From the NCBI GenBank assembly GCA_900542035.1, contig UQMJ01000001.1, positions 124,001 to 188,000 on the forward strand: a stretch of DNA of 64,000 bases. The letters are read 5' to 3'. The translations under genes and the position numbers were made by a program. Shown here one piece after another: positions 9,207-17,405 of this stretch. A model generated the notes under the pieces. It made no database searches. It saw only the letters and a program-made list of their open reading frames with translations, and was not told the origin of the DNA. This stretch comes from an uncultured Clostridium sp. GTDB taxonomy: Bacteria > Bacillota > Clostridia > Lachnospirales > Lachnospiraceae. Numbering within the stretch: the stretch's first letter is position 1; each line of letters begins with the position of its first letter.

Positions 9207-10370
9207 ATGAGTAATGGAGAAAACAAAACAGCAGTCCACTATGCAAGGGTACTGTTAAATATCTTGATTCCGGCTGGAGGAACCCTTCTGGCCTGCATGG
9301 TTCTGCCTAAATTTCTCCGGTTCTTTATGCCGTTTGTAATAGGCTGGATCATTGCAATGATTGCTAATCCACTGGTACGTTTTCTGGAAAGCCGGCTGAA
9401 GGTAGTGCGCAAGCACGGGTCTGTGCTGGTTGTGATTACGGTTTTAGCCTTAATTATCGGCGCTCTTTATCTGCTTCTTAGCAAGCTTTTGTCTGAGGCG
9501 TCCGGACTTTTGCAGTCACTTCCCCAGTTGTGGGAAACATTCCAGATAGAGGTGCGCAACATAGGAAGGCAGCTGGAAAATTTATTTTCCTTCCTTCCAG
9601 ATCAGCTGGGAGTGCAGATGAAAGCTGTAGCCGACAATCTGGATTCTTATATGGGAGTCCTTCTCCAGAACGTAGCCACTCCTACGGTAGAGGCAGCGGG
9701 AAGTGTGGCGAAAAGCCTTCCAAGCATTCTGGTCAATACAGTGGTGGTTATTTTGTCGTCTTATTTTTTCATTGCAGAACGGGATACCATTTTAAACATT
9801 TGGAAACAATATATGCCGGAAAACAGCAAAAAGCATATGAGTTATATGCGGCGGGATGCAATCCGTTTGATAGGCGGTTATTTTATGGCTCAGTTCCGCA
9901 TTATGTTTGTGGTAGCTGCAATTCTGACAGTGGGATTTTTGGTGCTTCAGGTTCCGTACAGCTTTTTGCTGGCTCTGCTGATTTCCCTGCTGGATTTTCT
10001 TCCGGTTTTCGGTACCGGTACGGTACTGATTCCCTGGGGACTCATTAAGCTTTTGTCAGGAGAATACTACATGGCAGGCGGCCTGATCCTTTTGTATATC
10101 CTGAGCCAGTTTATCCGTCAGGCGATTCAGCCGAAGATTGTAGGCGATTCCATGGGACTGCCGCCGTTAATGACTCTGGTGCTTTTATACATCGGATTTA
10201 AAGTGAGCGGCCTTGGAGGCATGATTTTAGCGGTTCCGGTTGGCCTGGTGTTTTTAAATCTGTATAAATATGGAATATATGATTCCATGATTGACAATCT
10301 GAAGATTTTCGTCCATGATATAGAGGTGTTTAGAAAGAAACGGGAGGAAGACCAGACAAATGGAGAATAA
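9207..10370 (+). CDS. AI-2E family / YtvI-like membrane transporter
   Basis: This 387-residue membrane protein has the AI-2E exporter/permease family layout: paired N-terminal helices, a soluble helical region (about 95-150), and a C-terminal block with PYSFLLALLISLLDFLP and the family motif GLPPLMTLVLLYIGFK. The closest match I recognise is the sporulation integral membrane protein YtvI, whose function is unknown. The ATG at 9207 follows GCGGGTG, and an in-frame GTG at 9198 is less likely. The last 11 bases overlap the MATE gene. Confidence 0.78.
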   Translation: MSNGENKTAVHYARVLLNILIPAGGTLLACMVLPKFLRFFMPFVIGWIIAMIANPLVRFLESRLKVVRKHGSVLVVITVLALIIGALYLLLSKLLSEASGLLQSLPQLWETFQIEVRNIGRQLENLFSFLPDQLGVQMKAVADNLDSYMGVLLQNVATPTVEAAGSVAKSLPSILVNTVVVILSSYFFIAERDTILNIWKQYMPENSKKHMSYMRRDAIRLIGGYFMAQFRIMFVVAAILTVGFLVLQVPYSFLLALLISLLDFLPVFGTGTVLIPWGLIKLLSGEYYMAGGLILLYILSQFIRQAIQPKIVGDSMGLPPLMTLVLLYIGFKVSGLGGMILAVPVGLVFLNLYKYGIYDSMIDNLKIFVHDIEVFRKKREEDQTNGE

Positions 10371-11706
10371 TTTAGATACGGATCAGATAAAGGAGCTGGT
10401 ATGGCGGCTGGCATTTCCGTCCATGCTGGCTCAATTTGTGAGCGTGTTTTACAGTATCGTAGACAGAATGTACATTGGAAATATTGCAGAAATCGGCGAT
10501 ATCGCTTTAGCCGGAGTCGGAGTCTGCGGTCCGATTGTTACCATGATTTCTTCTGTGGCATTCTGGGTAGGCATCGGCGGTTCGCCTTTGCTGAGCATCC
10601 GGCTGGGACAGAAAAACGAAAAAAAAGCAAAAGAAATTCTGGCCAACTGCTTTTTATTATTAAGCGTGATGTCCGTTATCATCACAATCCTATCCCTTGC
10701 ATTAAAAGACCATCTTCTGGTCTGGTTTGGAGCTAGTGAGACCGTATTTCCTTACGCAGATGAATACATAACCGTGTATTTACTGGGAACTGTGTTTGCT
10801 CTTTTGTCTACGGGCATGAACCAGTTTATCATCTGTCAAGGATTTGCAAAAGTGGGAATGAAGTCCGTTCTGTTAGGCGCAGTACTGAATATTCTGCTGG
10901 ATCCGGTCTTTATTTTTGTATTGGACATGGGAGTGGCCGGAGCTGCGGTGGCAACAGTAATTTCCCAGATGGCGTCTTGTGTTTACGTTCTGCGCTTTTT
11001 ATTCAGCAATCGTCCAATGATTAAAATTACATTTGGCGGTTATGATTTAAAGGTAATGGGACAGGTTCTGCTGCTGGGCTTAACGCCGTTTTTAATTATT
11101 GCCTTTGATAATATCCTGATTATTTCCCTAAATGCCACGATTCAGAAGTACGGCGGAGCTGGACGGGGAGATATGCTTTTGACCTGCAATACCATTTTGC
11201 AGAGCTTTATGCTGATTGTAACCATGCCTCTTTCCGGTATTACTGGTGGAACCCAGACGATTCTGGGCTATAATTACGGTGCAAAAAGGCCGGATCGGAT
11301 CAAAAAAGCGCAGAAGCATATTCTGGTTTTGGCGCTGGCGTTTACGACAATCATGTTTGTGGTTGCGCAGCTGCTTCCCCAGTATTTTACCATGATTTTT
11401 ACCAGGGATCCGGAGTACATACAGATGACAGTAAGAGCCATTCGGATTTACTCCCTGATGATCATTCCTCTGGCGGTCCAGTACACCATTGTAGATGGAT
11501 TTACCGGTATGGGAATTGCAAAAGTAGCCATTTCCCTGTCCACGTTCCGGAAACTGATTTACTTTGCAGGAGTATTTCTGATTCCGCTGTGGTTTGACAT
11601 TACCAATGTATTTTATACAGAGCCCATTTCCGATTTGATTTCGGCAATCGTTTCCTCGGTGGTATATATCCGGTTAATTGGTAAAATAGAAGACGGAACG
11701 TTATAG
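10360..11706 (+). CDS. MATE family multidrug/sodium antiporter
   Basis: This is a 448-residue, 12-helix exporter of the multidrug and toxic compound extrusion family, using an ion gradient to expel drugs or metabolites. It carries two homologous halves. The first half begins LVWRLAFPSMLAQFVSVFY with IVDRMYIG, and the second half contains GLTPFLIIAFDNILI and the ITGGTQTILGYNYGAKR motif. It starts inside the end of the ytvI-like gene after GGGAGG. It is the first of two MATE genes in the window, and the two are not close copies. Confidence 0.88.
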   Translation: MENNLDTDQIKELVWRLAFPSMLAQFVSVFYSIVDRMYIGNIAEIGDIALAGVGVCGPIVTMISSVAFWVGIGGSPLLSIRLGQKNEKKAKEILANCFLLLSVMSVIITILSLALKDHLLVWFGASETVFPYADEYITVYLLGTVFALLSTGMNQFIICQGFAKVGMKSVLLGAVLNILLDPVFIFVLDMGVAGAAVATVISQMASCVYVLRFLFSNRPMIKITFGGYDLKVMGQVLLLGLTPFLIIAFDNILIISLNATIQKYGGAGRGDMLLTCNTILQSFMLIVTMPLSGITGGTQTILGYNYGAKRPDRIKKAQKHILVLALAFTTIMFVVAQLLPQYFTMIFTRDPEYIQMTVRAIRIYSLMIIPLAVQYTIVDGFTGMGIAKVAISLSTFRKLIYFAGVFLIPLWFDITNVFYTEPISDLISAIVSSVVYIRLIGKIEDGTL

Positions 11707-11762
11707 GGAAATTCTTACGATTTATGGAAACATATTGATAGCATATCCGGATACATGATAAA

Positions 11763-13484
11763 ATGAAGAATGAAAAACAGATACCAAAAGATTCATCCTT
11801 GAAAAAGGGATGGAAAGAGCTTGCTGCGGCAGTTGGGTTTTGCAGCGCAGCGGCGCTGATATGCGGGACAGCCTCCTTTTATATGGTAAAAGCCCAGTAC
11901 TATGAGGAACATTTTTTTCCAAATACGGAAGTAAACGGCGTTTTAGTAGAGGGACTTACCCCAAAAGAAGCAGCTGTCCGGATATTGGAAGGATTGTCAG
12001 AGTATGAGCTGACGGTACAAAGCCGGAGCGGGGATGAGGTCATCCGAGGCAGTGAAATCGGGCTGCAGGCAGAATGTACAGATGAGTTAAAAGCGATTAT
12101 AAGAGAACAAAATCCGTATGGATGGGGAAAAGGGCTGATGAGCCCGAAAGCTTACCAGATTTCGGCAGATCCGTTTTTCGAGGAAGAGCGTCTGAAAAAG
12201 AGGACCGAAGAGCTGGCCTGCTTTCGCGGGGATTTGGCTGTCGGGCCGGAAAATGCCAGGATTTCAGACTATATCCCTGGAACGGGGTATGAAATCATTC
12301 CGGAAGTACAGGGGCAGAAGCTGGATGGCACAAAAGGTTACCAGGCTGTTGAAGCTGCCGTAAAGCGGCTGGATACAACCGTAGATTTAGATGCGGCCGG
12401 ATGCTATCTGGCTCCGGAGATTCTGTCGAACGATGTCTTGCTTGAGCAGCGCTGCGCAGAGAAAAACCGCATGATTCAGACTGCAGTTGTGTACCAGTTC
12501 GGAGAAAATCAGGAGATACTGGATGGGGAGATTACCCATCAGTGGATACAGACAGGAGAAGATGGATCCTTTTACTGGGAAGAACAGATGATTGCCCAGT
12601 ATGTATCGGATCTGGCTTCCAGATACAATACTTCCGGTACCAGCCGGTATTTCCAGACCAGCTACGGCCCTACGGTAAAGGTAAGCGGCCCTTACGGCTG
12701 GAAAATCAATGAAAAAGAAGAAACCGACCAGCTTATCAAGATTCTGGAAGCAGGAGAAAGCCAGACCAGGGAACCGGTGTATGCAGCGAAGGGCGCTTCT
12801 TACAGCGGAGCCGATTATGGGAATACGTATGCGGAAGTCAATCTGACTGCCCAGCATCTGTTTTTTTATCAGGATGGGAAAAAGGTATTGGAATCCGATT
12901 TTGTCTCCGGAAATGTAAGAAAAAACCATACGACGCCGCCAGGGATTTTTGGACTGTCTTATAAACAGAGGGACGCAGTGCTGAAAGGCGAAGGATATGC
13001 CAGTCCGGTAGACTTCTGGATGCCGTTTCATGGCGGCATCGGCTTTCACGACGCTTCATGGCGTTCCAGCTTCGGCGGAAGTATTTACAAAACCAATGGC
13101 TCACACGGATGTATCAATATGCCTTATGCCAAGGCAGAGGAATTATACAATCTGGTATATCCCAACGTTCCGATTATCTGTTATAATCTGGAAGGCACCG
13201 AAAGCAAAAAAGCGCAGGGGAGTTCTGGAACAGGAGCCAGTACTCCAAAACCTTCCCAGCCTTCGGCTCCTTTGCAGGAGATGACGCCGGTTCCTCCGAC
13301 GATTCCAGCGCCGGAAACGGGGACAGATATTCCGGTTATTACGCCGGCAGAGCCGCCAAAAGAAACCCTGGCAGAAACGCCGGCTCCAGGCCAGACTTTG
13401 CCGGCAGCCCCTTCTGTGCCGTCAGGTCAGGGCGATGGGCCGGTCATCATACCAGTAGAAGAAAGCGGAGAACCCCAGCCATAA
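11763..13484 (+). CDS. L,D-transpeptidase (YkuD domain) with N-terminal membrane anchor
   Basis: This cell-surface enzyme makes or modifies 3-3 peptidoglycan crosslinks through a catalytic cysteine. Residues about 20-42 form a membrane anchor. The next 300 residues contain the VNGVLVEGLTPKEA segment typical of the putative peptidoglycan-binding/YoaR-like domains that precede YkuD in clostridia. The YkuD domain spans roughly 355-480, with HG...FHDASW and the catalytic SHGCINMP. A proline/threonine-rich tail of about 85 residues ends the protein and may span the wall. The ATG at 11763 has no clear ribosome binding site, so the start is less sure. The gene opens a three-gene wall-enzyme block. 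Confidence 0.87.
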   Translation: MKNEKQIPKDSSLKKGWKELAAAVGFCSAAALICGTASFYMVKAQYYEEHFFPNTEVNGVLVEGLTPKEAAVRILEGLSEYELTVQSRSGDEVIRGSEIGLQAECTDELKAIIREQNPYGWGKGLMSPKAYQISADPFFEEERLKKRTEELACFRGDLAVGPENARISDYIPGTGYEIIPEVQGQKLDGTKGYQAVEAAVKRLDTTVDLDAAGCYLAPEILSNDVLLEQRCAEKNRMIQTAVVYQFGENQEILDGEITHQWIQTGEDGSFYWEEQMIAQYVSDLASRYNTSGTSRYFQTSYGPTVKVSGPYGWKINEKEETDQLIKILEAGESQTREPVYAAKGASYSGADYGNTYAEVNLTAQHLFFYQDGKKVLESDFVSGNVRKNHTTPPGIFGLSYKQRDAVLKGEGYASPVDFWMPFHGGIGFHDASWRSSFGGSIYKTNGSHGCINMPYAKAEELYNLVYPNVPIICYNLEGTESKKAQGSSGTGASTPKPSQPSAPLQEMTPVPPTIPAPETGTDIPVITPAEPPKETLAETPAPGQTLPAAPSVPSGQGDGPVIIPVEESGEPQP

Positions 13485-13524
13485 AAATCAGAGAAGAGAT
13501 CATGAGAAAAGGAAAGACAAGCCA

Positions 13525-14967
13525 ATGACGATAAGAAAGCGAATCAGCAGAATATGGATCGTATCCTGTATACTTTCCCTGATGATAGGAAACACAGCGT
13601 TTGCTGCGCCGGCGTGGACCGATGACTCCAATGTCATACTGGAATCCGAAGCAGGGATTGTAATGGATGCCCAGTCAGGAGCTGTAATATATGGAAAAAA
13701 TAGTGAAGAGCAGTATTATCCAGCCAGTATTACGAAGATTATGACAGCTCTTCTGGTTCTGGAAAACTGCTCGTTAGATGAGACAGTTACGTTTTCCAGA
13801 GACGCAGTATACAACGTAGAATCCGGAAGTACCAACGCAGGGATTGACGAAGGAGAGCAGATGACCGTAGAGGACTGCCTTTATGCCATGATGTTAAAGT
13901 CTGCCAATGAAGCTGCCAACGCATTAGCCGAGCACGTGTCGGGAAGCAGGGAGGCATTTGCAGAACTGATGACTAGACGGGCAAAGGAATTAGGCTGTGA
14001 AAATACCAGTTTTAAAAATCCAAGCGGTTTAAACGATCCGGAGCATTATACTACTGCAAGGGATTTTGCCTTGATTGTCCAGGCCGCATGGGAACTGGAA
14101 GAATTCCGGAATATTGAATCCCAGTTGTCTTATAAACTTCCGCCGACAGCTAATGATCCGGAAGGGCTTACCGTCCGCCAGGAACACAAGATGATGCTGG
14201 AAGACTGGAGCCAGTATTACGATCCGGACGTAAAGGGAGGAAAGACTGGTTACACAACCCTCGCCGGCAACACTCTGGCTACAGTTGCAGAGAGGGACGG
14301 AAGAACGTTAATCGTAGTAATTTTAAAGGGAAGCAAGCCGGATCATTATACTACCTATACGGATACCAGACAGCTTCTGGACTATGGATTTGAGGGATTT
14401 ACCAATTTTTATCCGGCTGAGGAAGAAACGGATCCGGCCAGCCTGGCAGAAACAATCAAACAAGTAGGGATCACGCTGGAAGAAGGAGTAGAGCCGGTTA
14501 TAGAGGAAGCCGGAGCGATTACCGTACCGGCCGGAGCTGCATTTACCGACGCTGCCGTATCCGTTTCCGCCGATCTTTCAGAAGAAGCGCCAGAAGGAGC
14601 AATCGCCCGTCTGGATTATACCTATGAAGGACGTCCGGTGGGAAGCGCCTATGTGAAGACAAAGCAGACAGCAGTCCAGCCGGTTCCGGAAGAAACAAAA
14701 GCGCCTGCAGAAGAGGAGACTTCCGGACAGGCAAAGACCGCTCTTCCAGTCTGGATGATCTTTGTGGCGGCCGGAGGTCTGCTTGCAGCTGCAGCAGTGG
14801 GGCTGATTATCTGGTTTCGGATCCAGCAGGCAAAAAAGGAAGCCCAGGCAAGACAGGAGAGAATCAGGGAGCGCAGACGCAGACTCCAGGAATCCGGAGT
14901 TTCCATGGAAGAATTTGATCAGCTGCTGAAAGAGCGGCAGGAAAAAAAGAAAAAAGAAAAAGGATAA
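13525..14967 (+). CDS. D-alanyl-D-alanine carboxypeptidase (DacF/PBP5 family)
   Basis: This low-molecular-weight penicillin-binding protein trims the terminal D-Ala of peptidoglycan stem peptides. An N-terminal signal peptide ends near AFAAPAW. The SxxK nucleophile is S68-K71 (PASITKIMTALL), the second motif is SAN (KSANEAANALAEH), and the third is KTG (VKGGKTGYTT). A C-terminal beta domain, a membrane helix (about 425-448) and a charged, basic cytoplasmic tail follow. Most relatives end in an amphipathic helix, so a true transmembrane anchor with a tail of about 30 charged residues is a variation. An upstream 8-codon ORF overlaps its start. Confidence 0.9.
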   Translation: MTIRKRISRIWIVSCILSLMIGNTAFAAPAWTDDSNVILESEAGIVMDAQSGAVIYGKNSEEQYYPASITKIMTALLVLENCSLDETVTFSRDAVYNVESGSTNAGIDEGEQMTVEDCLYAMMLKSANEAANALAEHVSGSREAFAELMTRRAKELGCENTSFKNPSGLNDPEHYTTARDFALIVQAAWELEEFRNIESQLSYKLPPTANDPEGLTVRQEHKMMLEDWSQYYDPDVKGGKTGYTTLAGNTLATVAERDGRTLIVVILKGSKPDHYTTYTDTRQLLDYGFEGFTNFYPAEEETDPASLAETIKQVGITLEEGVEPVIEEAGAITVPAGAAFTDAAVSVSADLSEEAPEGAIARLDYTYEGRPVGSAYVKTKQTAVQPVPEETKAPAEEETSGQAKTALPVWMIFVAAGGLLAAAAVGLIIWFRIQQAKKEAQARQERIRERRRRLQESGVSMEEFDQLLKERQEKKKKEKG

Positions 14968-14973
14968 TGTAAT

Positions 14974-16140
14974 ATGAGGCAGGAAACGTATCATACCTCA
15001 AAGAGAACGCCTACCGGTTTGGAATACGCCAGAAAAAGACAGGTTCAGATTCACAGGGAGGGAGGATACGATTCCAGGAAAACCAGAAGGAGGAGACGGC
15101 CGGAGGAAAGAAAAAACCAGAAGGCAGCGAACCTCTTTCTTGTTATTCTGGCCATTGCCGCAGCAGTTTCAGTGGGAAGTTTTATCCAGGCTTACGGCGC
15201 CTTCATAAAAGGACAACACAGTCAAAAACTTTCCGGAAAAGAACTGGAAAATCCACTGATTGCCGATCGTGACGGCAGGAGGGAAAACTGGACCATAGCC
15301 GTATTTGGAGTGGATTCTGTAGACGGCCGTCTGGGAAAGGGAGCCAATGCAGATACCATCCTGCTTTGCAGCCTGAACCAGAAAACAGGAGCTATCCGTA
15401 TGGCGTCTGTTTATCGGGATACCTGCATGAAAGTAGGAGAAAACGGTCCCTACCGGAAGATTAATGAAGCTTATGCCAGGGGCGGAGCCGCCCAGGCAGT
15501 CCAGGCCTTAAATGAAAACCTGGATTTGAAAATTGATGATTACGTGGCGGTCAACTGGAAAGCGGCAGCAGACGCCATCAATCTGCTGGGAGGAATCGAA
15601 GTGGATGTAAGCCAGGCAGAGTTTGAATATATCAATTCCTATATTACCAGTACGGTAGAAGGAACGGGAGTAGGATCCCACCAGCTAAAGTCTGACGGAC
15701 TCAGCCATTTAGACGGAATCCAGGCAGTCGCTTATGCAAGGCTGCGTAAAATGGATACGGATTTCCAGAGAACGAAAAGACAGCGGGAAGTGCTGCAGAA
15801 GGTTTTAGAAAAGGGGAAAACAGCCGATCTTGCAACCCTTATCAATCTGGCAAAAGGAGTACTGCCCCAGCTGGCTACCAGCCTGGAACTGGACGATTTG
15901 ATTCCCATAGCGGTTCAGTTGAAAAACTATCATTTCGAAGCGGCAGAAGGCTTTCCCTTTGACTTAGAAACCAGGAGACTCAAAGAAAGAGGAGTCTGCA
16001 TCGATTATGTATTTCCGCTGGATTTGGAAAGCAATGTTGTAGAACTTCATAAATTTTTATATGGAACTGCCCAGTATCAGGTTTCCGGACAAGTAAAAGA
16101 GATTAGCCGGAACATTGAAAATAAAAGAAAAGCACCATAA
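14974..16140 (+). CDS. LCP (LytR-CpsA-Psr) family glycopolymer ligase
   Basis: LCP proteins attach teichoic acids or other anionic polymers to peptidoglycan outside the cell. A basic cytoplasmic N-terminus of about 50 residues precedes one membrane helix (residues about 50-70). The LCP domain shows the expected order: a segment with DTILLCSLNQKTG, the arginine/aspartate motif SVYRDTCMKV, INEAYARGG, and DYVAVNWKAAADAINLLGG, ending near YARLRKMDTDFQRTKRQ. The length of 388 residues is typical. It lies 6 bases after the carboxypeptidase, so the two probably share a transcript. The polymer it transfers is not identifiable here. Confidence 0.9.
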   Translation: MRQETYHTSKRTPTGLEYARKRQVQIHREGGYDSRKTRRRRRPEERKNQKAANLFLVILAIAAAVSVGSFIQAYGAFIKGQHSQKLSGKELENPLIADRDGRRENWTIAVFGVDSVDGRLGKGANADTILLCSLNQKTGAIRMASVYRDTCMKVGENGPYRKINEAYARGGAAQAVQALNENLDLKIDDYVAVNWKAAADAINLLGGIEVDVSQAEFEYINSYITSTVEGTGVGSHQLKSDGLSHLDGIQAVAYARLRKMDTDFQRTKRQREVLQKVLEKGKTADLATLINLAKGVLPQLATSLELDDLIPIAVQLKNYHFEAAEGFPFDLETRRLKERGVCIDYVFPLDLESNVVELHKFLYGTAQYQVSGQVKEISRNIENKRKAP

Positions 16141-16151
16141 AGGAGGATGTA

Positions 16152-16607
16152 ATGATGTTAGAAGCAGGAAAAAAAGCGCCGGAGTTTTGTCTGGCCGATC
16201 AGGATGGAAACCAGGTGAATTTATCCGATTTCAGAGGAAAACGGGTAATTTTGTATTTTTATCCAAAAGATAATACGCCAGGCTGCACCGCCCAGGCCTG
16301 CGGATTTGGAGAGCTGTATCCCCAGTTTCAGGAAAAAGGGGCGGTTGTGCTGGGAGTCAGCAAAGACAGCGTAGCTTCCCATAAGAAATTCCAGGAAAAG
16401 TACGGACTTCCATTTACCCTGCTGTCTGATCCGCAGCTTCAGGCAATCCAGGCTTATGACGTATGGCAGGAGAAAAATATGTATGGGAAAAAGACCATGG
16501 GAGTAGTCCGCACCACGTATCTGATTGATGAAGAAGGCGTGATAATAGAAGCCTTTGGAAAGGTAAAAGCAAAGGAAAATCCGGCAAAGATGCTGGAGGT
16601 TTTATAA
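16152..16607 (+). CDS. bcp: Peroxiredoxin, Bcp/PrxQ type (thiol peroxidase)
   Basis: This enzyme reduces peroxides using a reactive cysteine, recharged by thioredoxin. The 151-residue protein has the PrxQ signature YPKDNTPGCTAQAC, holding the peroxidatic cysteine followed five residues later by the resolving cysteine. It also has RTTYLIDEEG near the C-terminus. AGGAGG precedes ATGATG, and either ATG could be used. It is followed after 6 bases by yaaA and then a repair nuclease-helicase fusion, forming an oxidative-damage neighbourhood. Confidence 0.93.
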   Translation: MMLEAGKKAPEFCLADQDGNQVNLSDFRGKRVILYFYPKDNTPGCTAQACGFGELYPQFQEKGAVVLGVSKDSVASHKKFQEKYGLPFTLLSDPQLQAIQAYDVWQEKNMYGKKTMGVVRTTYLIDEEGVIIEAFGKVKAKENPAKMLEVL

Positions 16608-16613
16608 CCGCCT

Positions 16614-17405
16614 ATGAAGATTATTATTTCGCCTGCAAAAAAGATGAACGAACAGAACGACTTTTTTCCACCAGAAGCCCTGCCGGAATTTCTGGAAAAA
16701 AGCAGGGTTCTTTTAGCAGCCCTGAAAAGTCTGACTTATGAAGAAGCAAAGCAGGTCTGGCAGTGCAATGAGAAACTGGCAAAATTAAATTATCAACGGA
16801 TCCAGGAGATGAATCTGGGGCAGAAAGAAACCCTTTCTGCATTCACGCCGGCTCTGATGGCTTACGAGGGAATCCAATACCAGTATATGTCCCCCATGAC
16901 CTTTGAACAGGCGTCATGGGAATATGTCCAGAAAAACCTCCGGATCCTGTCCGGATTCTACGGGATTCTGGCCCCTTTAGACGGGATTACGCCTTACCGT
17001 CTGGAAATGCAGGCAAAGCTTTCCATGAACGGATGTGCAGATTTGTATGAGTTCTGGGGAAGACAGCTGTACGACAGCCTGATTTCTAAAGAAACGGGAG
17101 AGGCGGTAATTTTAAATCTGGCGTCTAAGGAATATTCCAGATGTATCGAGACTTATCTGACCCATCCGGTCCGGATGATTACTTGTGTCTTTGGGGAAAA
17201 GGCCAATGGAAAAGTCCGCCAGAAAGCGACGATGGCGAAAATGGCAAGAGGAGAAATGGTCCGTTTCCTGGCAGAACATCACATCGAACGTCTGGAAGGG
17301 GTCAAAGAGTTTAACGGACTTGGATTTTCCTATTCGCAGTCAGATTCAGACGAAGAGGCGGGAATCTATACGTTTATTAAAGAAGAAGGATCGTCATGTA
17401 CATAG
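16614..17405 (+). CDS. yaaA: YaaA family peroxide stress protein
   Basis: This is a 263-residue member of the YaaA (UPF0246) family. In E. coli YaaA limits intracellular iron and DNA damage during hydrogen peroxide stress, and the structure suggests DNA binding. Family landmarks visible are IIISPAKKM at the N-terminus, ALMAYEGIQYQYM, RILSGFYGILAPLDGI, and YRLEMQAKL in the middle, and LNLASKEYSR near the C-terminal third. The stop overlaps the start of the following EndoQ-UvrD gene by 10 bases. The gene lies directly after a peroxiredoxin, which fits a peroxide-response unit. Confidence 0.9.
   Translation: MKIIISPAKKMNEQNDFFPPEALPEFLEKSRVLLAALKSLTYEEAKQVWQCNEKLAKLNYQRIQEMNLGQKETLSAFTPALMAYEGIQYQYMSPMTFEQASWEYVQKNLRILSGFYGILAPLDGITPYRLEMQAKLSMNGCADLYEFWGRQLYDSLISKETGEAVILNLASKEYSRCIETYLTHPVRMITCVFGEKANGKVRQKATMAKMARGEMVRFLAEHHIERLEGVKEFNGLGFSYSQSDSDEEAGIYTFIKEEGSSCT

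Noticed and set aside
12387..13049. 220-residue open frame on the - strand opposite the L,D-transpeptidase
   Set aside because: Antisense shadow of a well-supported YkuD gene, with no promoter, site or domain.
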